Positions 12,480 to 25,167 of a DNA stretch of 64,000 nt are shown here, one piece after another. How positions within the stretch are numbered: position 1 is the stretch's first letter; every line of letters starts with the position of its first letter. A program made the translations under genes and the position numbers. The stretch covers positions 3,021,501 through 3,085,500 of the forward strand of contig NC_051104.1 of assembly GCF_901709675.1 (NCBI RefSeq), given 5' to 3'. The notes beneath the pieces are model-generated. The model did not search any database. It worked only from the letters and a program-made list of their open reading frames with translations, and had not been told where the DNA came from. This stretch comes from Syngnathus acus (taxonomy: Eukaryota; Chordata; Actinopteri; Syngnathiformes; Syngnathidae).

Positions 12480-14339
12480 TCTTAGCGGTATGCGCTACTA
12501 TTGACATCAAAGCACTTGCACTGAAATATTAAATATGATTGCAGCATGGCTTATTGAGCAACGACTGAATTATCAGTCATATCTCGGGTGCGCTTTCATA
12601 TACACCAAAGTGAAGAAAGCGTTGCTATATCCGAATCGCCGGGGATTTCTCATTTCCATAAAACGAGCATGGAAATAATTCAGGTGAATGATAATTGACG
12701 GCACCAAAGGCCTCTGCGCCGCGTCTCGGTGAGTGATGGCGACGGCGGCTCGCTACCCAGTTTCACCTTCAAGACTGACCTTGTGATGTCGATTCGTCGC
12801 AGGTAAAAGCTATGAGCCCCTCTCAACGCCCTGCCAAGGCGCAATGTTATGCTTTCACTGACCTTTGCTCATTATGCGAGGCTTGGGAGGCAGCTAGCGT
12901 CTCCCGAGAACGCCTGCACACAAAACGTGACGTCAACAATACTTATTGTTAGCGCTAATGATGATGACTTATTGATTTAGTGGAAAAAGCTCATATCAAA
13001 CCTCGGGCTCTGCTGTCGTCAAGACGAATTAAAAAAAAAAAAAAAGAGAGAGAGAGAGAGAGCATGTTCTCTGAAAAACGGGACAGTCAGAGTGTCATTA
13101 ATCATTAGACAACAAGAATGCTGATATCCATTTCCAGCCATCAGGAGTCTGTTGCCGATCCCCCAAGATGCTTTGCGATTTTATCCCTTGGATAATGTTC
13201 AGTTCAGGAAAGTATTGTTTGGAAATAATTGATGCTTGCAGTAAAAATTATGAAAAGTGTTTATTCCTGTAGAATAAAGGCTAGCAACGCCCTGAGAATA
13301 TCATCCCAAATAATTGACTTTCCTTTCTAGTTTACCGACCATGACAAAGGAAAGGAAGCGTGACCACGAACCTAATCAAACTCTCATTTGCCAAAATACT
13401 CTCAATCATAGAAACGTCCAAACAATCAATACTTTTTCTATCTGTGCAATAATTTGCAAATTATCAACAATCACAAATCGACACTACTAAACTGAAGAGG
13501 CGAGAAAAAAAAATGGAGAGAGAGAGATAAGCCCGAGACGTACGCCTCGGTGTCAGGGGAGGATGCGGTGTCGTCGGGGTCGTGGTGCTGCGTGGGTGCA
13601 GTGGTGTGCTATTGCTGCAAAGATGCGCTCAATGCTTGAAATTCATTAGATATCAGCGGGGGACAAAGCACTGACAGGTGTTTATGCAAATCGCCCGCCA
13701 ATAGATTCATCTGGCTAATGGTGGGAAGCTGCGCCTCAGAATGATGCGGGCGAGGACACGTCGGTCCACTTGTGTAGTCGCGAGTACATTGTGCGAGCGT
13801 ACACAGTGTAATTGTTGAAGGCTAGCTGTTGTTGTGCTACTCTGGAAACATATGGCACATCTTTTAAAATTCAATCATATGCATATTTTCTTCTTGTTTG
13901 GACACTTTAATGCATTTTAATGGCAGGTGGCATCCATTTGCATATTGTCACTTGCCTGAAGTGGATGTGGCATTTGTAAGCATTTCAATTAGATGACACC
14001 CCCCCCCCCCCCCCCCCTCTCCCCCATATTAAATATTAACGTTATGTAAGATCACTAGCTGGGATTGTGTCATTCATCATTCATATCAGATCAGACTGAA
14101 AATAAACAAAAGGTCAATCCAAGACACCATTTGCTATTCACAAAAATCACACTTGAAAAGAAAATGGAGCACGGTGTGTACATGAAGGGATAGAGACGGA
14201 ACACGTTGAGCGCTAGGTCGGAAACCGGCAAAACGGAGATCATGGTGCTCCGCTGTGTAGGAGGAGTTCATTGAACAAATTGTTTGTTATAAATACTGAG
14301 TCTATATTTCTTGCACTTTAGAATCCACTTTAGTGTTTA
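12480..14339. other. Intergenic DNA with simple repeats and an octamer motif
   Basis: It holds A-run/(GA)n at 13029-13062, a second short GA run near 13516-13530 and a C homopolymer at about 14000-14017. The POU octamer ATGCAAAT occurs at 13684-13691 in a repeat-free stretch (13620-13760) that could be regulatory. No exon is supportable. Confidence 0.45.
14000..14017 (+). repeat. Poly-C homopolymer
   Basis: An uninterrupted C run of about 18 bases, followed by CTCTCCCCC. A similar run lies at 16331-16347. Confidence 0.85.
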
Positions 14340-14920
14340 CACGTTACGTTTGGGGTTTGGGATTAGGTCCAGGTGAAGTTGAGGGTTAGGGTTAAGGTTA
14401 GGGTTAGGGCTAGGGCCCCCGGACCTTGATTTTGACACCTATGGATTAGGGGGTCACGGTTTAGGATACACAGTAGTGTATGCAATACAGGGTTAGGGGT
14501 TAGGGCTAGGGCCCCCAGGCCTTGACTTTGACACCTATGGATTCAGGGGTCACGGTTTAGGATTCACAGTAGTGTATGCAGTACAGGGTTAGGACTAGTG
14601 GTTAGAATCAAGGATTAGTTGTGAGTTTAGGAATTGGCAGACGGATTAAGAGGGTTCACAAGGTCTACAGAGAAACTCGTAACTCGGTCCTCGGCTGGGT
14701 GAACGATAGAAGGAAGGGCCCTGGACGGCAGGGGGTCACGGTTTAGGATTCACAGTAGTGTATGCAGTACAGGGTTAGGACTCGTGGTTAGAATCAAGGA
14801 TTAGTTGTGAGTTTAGGAATTGGCAGACGGATTAAAATGAGGGTTCACAAGGTCTACAGAGAAACTCGTAACTTGGTCCTCGGCTGGGTGAACGATAGAA
14901 GTAAGGGCCCTGGACGGCAG
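14340..14920 (-). repeat. Compound tandem duplication with TTAGGG-like and MITE-tail sequence
   Basis: The block opens with degenerate TTAGGG-like sequence (14346-14412). Two units about 96 bp apart (starting near 14410 and 14506) each carry CTAGGGCCCCC, CCTTGA and TTTGACACCTATGGATT, the last matching the tail of the hAT-type MITE. Two larger units of about 187 bp then start with GGGGTCACGGTTTAGGAT (14546 and 14732) and end with CCCTGGACGGCAG. The large units are nearly identical, differing at few positions plus a small indel. No coding frame is conserved between them. Confidence 0.85.
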
Positions 14921-15764
14921 TCGGTCCCGTGTTGTCTCATCCCTTTGTTGAGTTATTCATCAAAGGATCCTTGCGGATGAATTGAATCGAGAATATGGAC
15001 ATGGTCTACGAAAAATACAACATTAAAAGGTGGCCACACTTAATGAAAAATCAGAGACAAGGTGGCAGAGTTTGAGAAGTTCCTCTGTCACGGTGACATC
15101 AATTAACAGCAGGAGCCTGATGAATATTCAAGCGCTTTCATTTCCTGTCACATGGGAGTAAAGTGGCGGCCGTGCACGCCTCTTCCATCTTATTAATGAC
15201 TCCTTGACTTTGATCTTCCAGCAACTCTATTTGTTGCTTTTTTATTTTTCATTTTCACAAAACAAGTGCAACGGGAAAGTAGTCAGTCAGGGGGGGTTGC
15301 AGCCTTGTTGCAACGTACGAGCATCAAACTACTGCGTATCTGTTCTTAATTAGAAATGTCAACGTCAGCTCCAATGAGTCTGCGTTCCCTTGAGGGAATC
15401 TTTGCTGGAAGTCATTTGTCAGAGAATAAACCGTTTATTCATCAGCGTTGAACTGAAGGTGGGAGAGACTTCATATTTCACGCTTAAATCGTCTTCCTGT
15501 CGCAGAGCCTGCAAGATGAACGCAAAGGAATCACTCAATAAGAATCTCGCCCATTGTTTTGAAAGTTCCGCCCCTGAAGCCAGTTTCGTTTAGTAACGTG
15601 ACATTTGGTAGGCTTGGCTTCCTGAAAAAAATTATATTACTGGCAGCTCTTGACGGGTTTTAGGAGCAACTTCCATAATGAGCCACATTGTCGCAATGGC
15701 AGTTCAAATTGATTCCGTCCATGACGAGTCATATGAAAGCACTTTTCATAACGTGGCTCGGAGT
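14921..15764. other. Intergenic DNA, no gene seen
   Basis: Mixed-composition sequence without a recognisable repeat or exon. The short open frame at 15390-15593 has no recognisable domain. Confidence 0.5.
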
Positions 15765-16180
15765 TACCGTATTTTCCGGACTATAAGGCGCACCGGACTA
15801 TAAGGCGCACCTTCAATGAATGGCCCATTTTAAAACTTTGTCCTTATATAAGGCGCACCGGGCTATAAGGCGCACCATTAATGCATCATGTCAGATTTGT
15901 AATCCAAATCAAATCATTCTCCATTTTATCTTTTTTATTTCAACTTCAGACGCAACAAATTACTTTATAATCACAAAATAATGATCCATAGTCTTTTTGA
16001 TTCATGATTCATAGTCTTCAGCGGGCCACTTCTGATTGATTTCATGACACAATGCTTCGGGCCAGTTTAAATTTAGGAATTTGGTCCCTATATAAGGCGC
16101 ACCGGACTATAAGGCGCACTGTCGGCTTTTGAGAAAATTTTAGGTTTTTAGGTGCGCCTTATAGTCCGGAAAATACGGTA
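15765..16180 (+). mobile_element. TA-flanked MITE (CGTATTTTCCGGACTATA family), full copy
   Basis: The left end TACCGTATTTTCCGGACTAT and right end ATAGTCCGGAAAATACGGTA are perfect inverted complements. Just inside, short GGCGCACCGGACTATAA units repeat in tandem. TA at both borders fits Tc1/mariner or pogo-type TA duplication, but I assign only that level. The interior of about 300 bp is non-coding and nearly the same as in the copies at 24283, 26778 and 62123. Confidence 0.92.
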
Positions 16181-17629
16181 GTTGAAGACAACCACCTCCC
16201 AATGGAAAAACGTCGTCATGACTTGCCTATCATGTGATCTTTGCTTTTTTGACATGAATATTTCTATACAGAGTGGATCGTAATCAGAGGACTTTTAGGA
16301 GCTTGATCCCTACTCTGAGCAACGTCCCGCACCCCCCCCCCCCCCCGCGATGTAGCGCTAACGAGCTTCACGCTGCAATCGCGCGTCAGGCGTTGAACCG
16401 AGAGCAATGGCGGGAAGGCGGCAGAAAGGCAGCTTGGCATCTGAAGGGTTAAGGCACCAATGGCGAAGTTAAGGAGGAGCACATGGCTGCCAGTTGACTC
16501 GAGTCTGACCCGCCATCGATTGGCCGTCGGCCAGTTAGCCAGTCGGGGCGAGGCCATGCGAGAAGAGACGCAAGCACAATGTTCTGAAGAGTGACAATTC
16601 CGGAAAGCCTTAACGGATGAGGAACACCTGATTGTTTGGATTTCTTTGATAAGGCTCCATTCCCAAGAGCTTTTCAATTTACATCCGCTTACGTCTACTA
16701 TCGTTTAAAACGGAAATACTAAAAGACATATAAAAGACTGTTTTGAGCTCATACCTTTAGTAAACAAAACCAATCAAAGACACAGAAGAATTCTGTCACA
16801 ATGGTAAATAAACCACTGACGCGCCAGTGACGCTGGCCTTCAAAGGTTTCTTTACGTCCGACAGCGTGCGCTCCAGCTCAAAGGAGACACGTCGGCGTGG
16901 CGCTGACAACCGATGAAAGCGGCAAAAGCGACATGTTGGATGGCCACGTCGCATAAAAATAATTACGACAATGAATAAATATAGCGGCGCTTGTCACTGA
17001 CGGGGGGGGGGTCATTGCGTTTGTCAGCAGGAGAAGACATCATTCAACCGTTTCTCTCGTCAACAAAAGGGCTGTCACGTCAAAGTAGAAATCAACACTT
17101 CCTATGTCCCATGGGTGACAAAAGTTTACTCCCAGGCGGTCGCCTCACGCTGCTCTTCGTGTGGCTTGAAAGGAGAGACATGAAGGCAAACAGCAGGACT
17201 TTCAGACCTTCAAAATAAAGCACAGTCATGTACTTTGTTTTGGCAGATAGTCGAGCTACCACGTCGTTAGCGTAGCGGGTGCTCTCCGCTGGCGAGACGC
17301 AAACCCAATATTTGTGTCAAACTTTGGGGAGAAATTCAGTTTGTCAAAAGTGAATTGTTCTCACGTCTTGCGGGATTTGACTGACTCTTGCGCTAGCTAG
17401 AACGAGTATAGCCCGGACGGGACAGGTGGCGTCAATTGTTTGGCTAGCTAATATCTGGCGCTAACTAAACAGGAGGTAGACCCACTCCTGTCAAAAACCG
17501 TCTCCAATCGCAGCGGGGGTTTCAGCGCTGGGAGGCGTCAACGAGTAAAATGTTGCAACCGACCAACAACGTGGAGAAGATGCCAGTGAAACCATCTGTC
17601 CAAACAGCAGCATCGGGAGTTTGGGGATT

Positions 17630-18260
17630 TCAAGACCGGATTAGGGGTTCACGTGAAATGTAAAGATGGGGTTCGAGTTTGAAATGAGGGTTAGGGTTGT
17701 CTTTTTCGAATTAGGATTTCACACCATGGTTTTTGACATAAGAGTAAAGTTTTCATGTCTAATTTGGGTTTCAAGTTTCCATTTCATGGCTTGACATCAG
17801 AACACTCGAATTGTATCTCACCTCTGCAATCAATTACGAGCTTGCTGCCGCTAAAAAATCGGAAATCTAACAGCCAGCGAAGAAAGCCCCCGAGCCTCGT
17901 GGCTCACAATTAGCATCAGGAACAACAATGGCTGTTATCTGGCGTAATGTTTGCTTCCTGGAGGCCGTCCGCTAATGAAGCCGCGCTCGTGTTTTTCGCC
18001 GCCGGTTTCTTACCACAAAGAAGAATCCTGAAGGAAAGCGGGCGCGCTGATGCTAATCATGTTAAGCTTCTGTTAGCCATCTGTTCTCTCATCTTTTCAA
18101 GCGGTATTCTCGCAGTTGATGGACCATCTTGGTGCCGTCCGCCAGGCTACGGGCAGAACGGCTGTCTCCCTAACGGTGCCGTAAGGTTTCAATCCTGTTG
18201 GAGGGTTTCAAACACAGGTTAAAGTTTTAAATGCCAGGATTTGGTTTTAAGAGTTAAGGT
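17630..18260 (-). repeat. Degenerate GAAACCCTAA-type clusters, reverse orientation
   Basis: Clusters at about 17630-17790 and 18185-18260 hold variants of the reverse complement of the motif at 2281 and 55200: GAGGGTTAGGGTTG, AATTAGGATTTCAC, AATTTGGGTTTCAAG, GGAGGGTTTCAAACAC. The 400 bases between them are ordinary. Confidence 0.45.
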
Positions 18261-21200
18261 TTCAGAACTGATTTGATCTTTTCAACAGCCTTAAATTTCC
18301 TATCAAACAATTCTTCATCTGCATAAGAGATTTTGTAATATTGGATTTGAATCATTCATCTGTTTCACTGGAGTGTTAATTAGTTCTTATGTATTCAGAA
18401 GAACAAAAAGGTATCATGATGAAGCACAAGTTCAATAGGTGTGTTTTCTTATCCAAAGTTCAATCACATTTCCATATAGCTCCGTGTCATTTAATTAGCT
18501 TATTATGCTTATTAATAACATCACCTTTCAACTCATCATTCTTTATGGACACATTCATCACACTCTATTACTACAAGCCCATGTTGGATTTAGAATACAA
18601 AACAGTGAACACAATCATTCAAATGTTCTGTAAATTCAAAGTTGAATGCGCCATGCATTTATATGCACCACTTAGGCGAGATGAAAAGAATATCGAAAGG
18701 CAATACAGCAGATGTGGCCGAGCCCACGTGTCGCTCGTTTCCTCTCACACGCCACTCGGGAATGAAAAATCATAGCATCTTCGCGTCGAACCATCGAGTG
18801 CACATAATGAGAGTAAATATGTATTTTGCGAAATTCATCACGTTCAAAAAAGAAACTGGACTCTCAAAGATGAAACTGCATTTCAACAACCACCAAAATA
18901 ATCATTTCCAAATTCAAACATATTTTGTTTCATATGTTTTTTGAAGCTTGATGAAAACACCGATAACCTTAGATTTCTAAAATTACGCTAATATCCATCC
19001 TTCCTCAACAAGCCAATAAAGATGAGCCAGAGAATATCGAATTGAATGAAGGCTACTCGCGGCAGGCTAGTAGACTGGATTGATATTGTCAGATTTCCAG
19101 CTAACGTTGGGCTAATACGCGGCTCGCAAATGAGACCATACTTAAAACTTTCCGTAAAAAAGTTGTAAACAAATAATGGCTGGCCTTCACCTCATTGCCA
19201 CTCGAAATAGTCGCGAGACGGCCGAGGTTGAAGGTGGCTTCGGCGCGTGGGCGTCGTCTGACAGCCTTTGACAGCTGCCACTCTTTGTCAGTCTTTGGCG
19301 GGTTTCCACGCCGGCGAGCCTCAGCTGCTCAGCCGGCGTTTTTATTTTCACCGGCAAATTGATGGCTTCGCGCCTCACCTGTTCCCTCACCTCTCCTGGT
19401 TAGCGCCTTAATGTGATTGGCTGCCTGCAATGATGCACTGTGACGACTTTGTTAGCCGCTCATTCGCGTCAACCGGCGTTTAGTGTTGTTACTGTTTGAG
19501 CCTTACAGGGGAGAAATATTTTCACCTTAAATACTGAATTTAAAGCACAAAAGATGAATAAATGAAATGATGTTTGAAAATGCCATAAGTTGACGACTTA
19601 AAAAAACAGTGCAAAGGTTCTGTCCTGATGGCCTCTTTGCAGTAGCAAAAATATTGACATTTGAACAAGAACAACTTCTGACATTTCTGTCATTCTTCTC
19701 GCAAGCTAACCTTTTCTTGTGTGGTTCCTCACATTAGTGGGTTTCTTAGCCAGCTTGCTAACCTTAAAGCCGCTTTCACGGCGGGCAAACCATGAAAGAA
19801 ATGCGCTTGCAAATTCCCCAAAAAGCACAGCAGCAATACAAAGTATTCTTTCATTCCACATTTTGTTAGGTCACAGCCTTATTTCAAAATGGGATGTTTC
19901 GAAAGTACAATTCCACATAGAGCTTGATGGTGTGATCATTTTGCACCAGACTTCGCACCTAAATAGTCATAGCCTTTATTGTACAAGCTTAAATCTTAAA
20001 TCAATTACCTCTTAAATCAAAGTACCATTACTAATAAGATATATGTACAATATCGGGCGCTAACAACGTCATCGCCGGGTAGATTTGCCTTCTCCTCTTA
20101 GCGGATCCATTCATGTTGGCATGTTTATCCGCCGCCCGTCCGTCAAACTAATCTGCATGCTGACCTTTACTTCTGACGCTTGTCGTGCGAGTCCAGCTCA
20201 TATCAGATATGAGAACTCGAGCTCTATATTCTCTTTTCCTCTCATATGATATTACAATTCATTGGCAATGTTGCAATGCATTTCCGCAGATATCATCTTT
20301 GGTTATTGGGATGTTCCGCCATCGATTATTTGTCAGCTTGTCTAGGGATGCAAAGCTTGAAAGGCAATTTGATTAGCCTTTAGCTCTCTGTGCAGAAACA
20401 AGACGTGTCAGGGAGCTAAGAAAACGTCCAACTATTCCGCAATTTAATTCCGCGTTCTGTTGCCTGTAATATGTGCAAATACAATCGATAAAGTTAAAAA
20501 CCAAAAACAACATTAAGAGTAGCATTTAGCGAAGCTAACGCCAGACCGACATGAAGCTCATACCTATTAGACTTGGGACCACTTTAAATTGAGACGAGAT
20601 AATCCATTATTCCATTTTCTGACATTTGTTTGGTGGTGTGCCAAGAGATTTTTTTTCTCGCGTAAAATGTGTCGTTCCTGTCATGGGATTCCGCATTGGG
20701 AAATTGTTTAGAAATCCAGGAAAGCTGGAATAGTGATTATGATATTGAGTGTGAGCCAATACCCACTTTGGCAATGACAATCCTATTATACGTCCTCGAG
20801 TGTGTGTGTGTTTGTGTGTGTTTGTGCATCAGGTACTCTCTGACATTGATTGAGCACATGTCAAAAAGTGCGCCTGACACGTGCTCGTTTTTCGGTCGCT
20901 AACCGGCTTCCTTCATTAGTGACGTGACGGCGTCGCCGCTCGCTTTCCTAAATTGCATTTTAAATAAATGTCAACTTGACGTGGAAAAATATAAGTTTGC
21001 CGTCAGGTTAGGTTTCCTTCCGTGCGGGTGTGACACATTATTTTATTAGATTTATGTTTTTATAACACCTTCTCCGTCGCCTCGACCGTCCGCCGTGATG
21101 TCAAATAAATTTCGACGTGCATCTCGACATTCGTAACCGCGGTTGACATTTCGGGAAAATACAGATTGGTAAAAAAAAAAAAAAAAGGTCAAAGTCGCCC

Positions 21201-22149
21201 GTCAAAGTGATTGGAGGTGTGCGGATTGTGTCTTAATGAGAAAGCAAAAGCGACGGGGATGCTTCAGCGTTGTGTGAAAAGTCCACTATGTGAAACTTTT
21301 TTCCCGTTTTAGGCCAGAGAGTGTCAACGGCCTCTTTCAGGATCTTGATCTTCAGCTGCCATCACTTGCTTCCCCATTTTGGTGGATATTCAGTCCTACC
21401 TTGGTTTGGTGTTTTTTGTCACGGTCATATAAAAAAAAAAAAAGTTTCATGTACTCTTTTACTTCTATTCATGGTATTTTCTTGCACCATTCCGGTGAAC
21501 ACCAATTAAGGAAAACGCACGTACGCCTGGACATGCCTGCCCGCGTTGGGATAATTAGGCCGGCAAGACCGGGCTCGTTCGCACGTTGTAGCGCCGGCCG
21601 GGAGGAATTGGCGGCGACCTTTTACGGAGGAATAAGAAGCAGGTGTGGGATTGGCAAAAGGGAGAAAGAGGAGAGAGAGAAGGGGGAAAAAAAAAAAAAA
21701 AAGCTCCCCACAGGGCAAAATAGCCACGGGCATCAGACGCCCGTGGCAAGATGCTTTTAAGAAGAAATGGTAATACCGCTACTCTAAAAGCCCATCGGCC
21801 CCCTGGAAGAATCTCTTACAGTAAATGGAATCGCTGCTGGAGCTTACATTGACATTTGCTATAGCGGGACGCTCGGAAAAAGTCAAAGTACGAGCTGGGT
21901 GACGAGTAAAATCATGAAAAAAAAAAGTCGGACAGATGGAGAAGCTGTGTCGGGGACAAACGAAGAACAAAAGTCGAGACGTTCCAGCAGTGAGGTGCCC
22001 ATACGGATTCCCGCACGTAGATAATGAGATGGTCTAGGAAATTTGGACTTTGACCCCTTGGAACTTAAATGTGCCAGGTGGGAAAAAGGGAAAACTGGGA
22101 AACTCTGACAGGAGGTTTAGAATCGGCGCAACACGATGGTAGTCGACTT

Positions 22150-22330
22150 TTCCTTCGGGATCCGTCGCCGGCCGCCCCCCCTCCCCTCCTTTGTGGTCAG
22201 CACTCAACGTGAGGGTCCGAAGGGGCGGGCCCTGCTGCTGTCAGATAAGCGCGGCGGCGGGCAGACAGGCCTCTGGGACTAGCAAGATGGCGGCGGCTGT
22301 TATTGTTCGTGTTGTTGTGGCTCCAAACGA
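22150..22330 (+). other. GC-rich segment with an AAGATGGCGGC (YY1-like) motif
   Basis: GC-rich DNA contains GTCAGATAAGCG (GATA-type AGATAAG) and CAAGATGGCGGCGGC, the classic core of a YY1 site often found near vertebrate transcription starts. A related GTCAGATAAGTG recurs near 22738. No spliced gene can be attached, so function is unknown. Confidence 0.3.
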
Positions 22331-22889
22331 GGTTGCAGGCTACTTGATTGCCTTTTTTTTTTTTTTTTCAAAAGAAAAAAAGATTAGGACTTGTTTGCTT
22401 GGAAAAAGGGCAATTTATTCTTGGCAGATGGCATTTTTTTACATGGAAATAAAGACTAAGATTAAAAAAAGTATTCAACTCGTCAATCACTTCTTTTTAT
22501 TGATTAACAAGACAATACAGAGTGTTTTATTTTGCAGTTTTTACTGACTTTTTACCTCCACAAATTGGCTTTATGCTTAATTTTCCACTCTCAAATACTA
22601 TTCTGGTAACTACAAAAAAACAACTTTAAAGATTGATGTAAAAATACAGCCTTACTGTTGTAAGATTACTACTTTTAACATGTGAAAAAAAAAAAAAACA
22701 CTCTTAAGAAAATATATTTTTGCAGTCCACTGGTTCTGTCAGATAAGTGTGGCGTGGGGACCCGAGCGAGATGTCGAGTGTTATTGTTATTGCGTGAATG
22801 AGTGTCAACTGGATGAGAAACAGGCAGCTTGATTAAACAGCAATAGTCTTCGTTTTTTTAAAAGCTGACTAATTGGCAGTGTGATGTTC

Positions 22890-23080
22890 TTCACAGGCGA
22901 CACGGCGACCAGTCTTGCACGGCATTATCGAGTCGCCCAGGCGCACGACGGCAAACATCGTCCGCGTCATCAAAGGCCGAGCGGCCGGAGCGGAGAAGGT
23001 CCCCGCGGCCGCCTTATCTCCCGCAGCCACTCGGAGACGGCGGCAGCAGGCTGCAGCCGCTGGCCAAACTCTGATGTGAA
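22890..23080. other. CpG-rich segment
   Basis: About 190 bases dense in CG dinucleotides (for example GGCGCACGACGG, CCGCGGCCGCC, GGAGACGGCGGCAGC), unlike the AT-rich surroundings. It could be a small CpG island or an old exon. The + frame open through it lacks a recognisable domain. Confidence 0.35.
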
Positions 23081-24138
23081 GACAAGCCAGCTGCCTGCCA
23101 AGGTGGGCAGCACAAGAAAGTCAAGCCACTCAGAAAAGGGGGTCACAAGAGGGAAAAAAACGGGGGGGGGTCGCTCGCTGACTGTGTGGACGAGTGCGTC
23201 TTTGGCGAATTAGCACCGCTTGCTCCTTTTGCGTGTCGCCACGGCAACAAGGGTGAAGGCAAGATGCTGCAGAGAAAGGAGGAGGCGGTTGAGAAAAGTG
23301 GCACTGATTGACCTCACGCTATTACTCGGGGTGACACTTCATTACATTTCCATCCAATACATGTTTTTCACATCATGTTTTTTTTTTTTTTTAACTATCC
23401 TGCGTTGTTAGCTGGGCTTGCTGGACATTTGTTTTCCAGCCTCCTGTTCTGTTGTGACAAAGCTTCTCTGAGCAAGACTGGTTGCTGATTATTTTTATTT
23501 AGTGTCTGCTGTGGCTTCCTCCTCACCACCATCATCATCATCATCATCATCCTCCCTACTGCGTGCAGTTATTTTTGCAAACGTATTTGCTCGACTATGC
23601 AGCGTGGGAACCCTTGAGAGTCGGCTGATTAAAAGGGGAGATGTGGGGAAAAGTCGACTGAAAGAGAAGAGGAGGTCTGACACGAGAGAAAATGTACTCA
23701 CACAATCGCTTTCCATCATGCTAACAGCACTAGCTCCAATATGAACGGGGTTCAGCTAATTATGCTTGCCGTTGAGCCAACGCGGGACCTTTTTTTAATT
23801 TTAGCCTCATTAATCGACAACATAAATGTCAAAAGTGCCATGTTCTTATCAGACTTTTCTCATCAGCCGTCAATTAGTATTTGCGCGGTATGCTAATGAG
23901 CGCGCACATTCTGCAAGCACGCAACGGTGAGGCCTGGTTTAAGCCACCGTTTGACTTGAAACTGAACAAAACGTGCTTGCGAGGCGCTCCCTTTTCCTTT
24001 CCTTATTATGCACGGCTAAGAATATCTCGCAGCGTCAAGGCCAAACAAACACAATTTGTAAAATGGTTTGATTCATGTACACAACGTCCTGCTTATGTAA
24101 GGTGACCAGAGTTGGGTTTCTGAAAAAGAGGACGCCTT

Positions 24139-24188
24139 TTTTTTGGGGGGGGGGGGCATTATTTTGGGGGGGGGGTATTTTTTGGGGC
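24139..24188 (+). repeat. G-homopolymer cluster
   Basis: Two long G runs, each 11 or more bases, are separated by CATTATTTT and followed by TTTTTTGGGGC. The pattern could fold as a G-quadruplex, and the homopolymers are also prone to length error. Confidence 0.75.
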
Positions 24189-24282
24189 TGGTCATTTATG
24201 TCATATGTTATGACACAAATGACATGGTGTCTGTATAGCAATTGCATTTATTGGCCCGAATAACACAAAACAACATATATAG

Positions 24283-24661
24283 TACCGTATTTTCCGGACT
24301 ATAAGGCGCACCGGACTATAATGAATGGCCCATTTTAAAATTTTGTCCTTATATAAGGCGCACCATTAATGCATCATTTCAGATCCAAATCAAATCATTC
24401 TCCATTTTATCTTTTTTATTTCAACTTCAGACTCAACAAGTTACTTTATAATCGCAAAATAATGATCCATAGTCTTTTTGATTCATGATTCATAGTCTTC
24501 AGCGGGCCACTTATGATTGATTTCATGACACGATGCTTCGGGCCAGTTTAAATTTAGGAATTTGGTCCATATATAAGGCGCACCGGACTATAAGGCGCAC
24601 TGTCGGCTTTTGAGAAAATTTTAGGTTTTTAGGTGCGCCTTATAGTCCGGAAAATACGGTA
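24283..24661 (+). mobile_element. TA-flanked MITE nested in the hAT-like element
   Basis: Same family and orientation as 15765-16180, with identical termini TACCGTATTTTCCGGACTAT and ATAGTCCGGAAAATACGGTA. The left subterminal region is shortened: after GGCGCACCGGACTATAA it jumps to TGAATGGCCC. Nesting shows it inserted after the host element. Confidence 0.92.
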
Positions 24662-25167
24662 CAATAACAAAACCATATGTGTACACTCACATTTTCGAGT
24701 TTTATAGTGGTAAAAAAAGACAAAAGAAATGCGGCCATCGATGCAGCATTTGAAGAAAAATAAAAAATGGCTCCTCTTCAGTCCTCCTCTTGCGGGGTGC
24801 GTTGGCACCTTTATTTGCCACAGACACATAAGTGCCTGCCTTGCATGTCAAGCACTCAGCTTCATAAGGATCACGACCCTGGCGAAAGCACGGGAATTTT
24901 TTTATTCAATTCCTCCGTGAACGTGCATTTTCATTTCGGCATAGCTTGTAAACACTCGGACTCGATTTGAGGAGAAGGGCGTGACTTATTTGTGAATGAT
25001 ACAGAAAAACCTGGAATTGAGTGAAATGGAACGGAATGACAATGTACATGTATTATGTTTGAGGCAGTCCAACAAAATCCCGGACGATTTTGAAATTCCC
25101 CCCGGACATTATTTTAGGGCTCAAAAGTAGGACACGTCTGGGAAAAAAAGAACGTCTGGTCACCCTA

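Larger units (their letters stand above)
16181..24098. other. Intergenic DNA, roughly 8 kb without a supportable gene
   Basis: It contains a C homopolymer (16331-16347), degenerate GGGTTTCAAG-like clusters (17630-17790, 18185-18260), a GT microsatellite (20802-20825), poly-A tracts (21170-21186, 21688-21702), a GC-rich segment (22150-22330), a CpG-rich segment (22890-23080) and an (ATC)n tract (23528-23550). Open frames of 60-156 codons are low-complexity or without domains. Confidence 0.45.
24099..25167. mobile_element. hAT-like element of about 1.07 kb, interrupted by a nested MITE
   Basis: The left end AAGGTGACCAGA and right end TCTGGTCACCCTA are inverted complements with one mismatch. 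Inside, GAGGACGCC at the left faces GGACACGTC at the right. Flanks GCTTATGT (24091-24098) and GCTCATGT (25168-25175) agree at seven of eight bases, a probable 8-bp duplication. The TA-flanked MITE at 24283-24661 sits inside. No transposase frame is recognisable. Confidence 0.75.
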
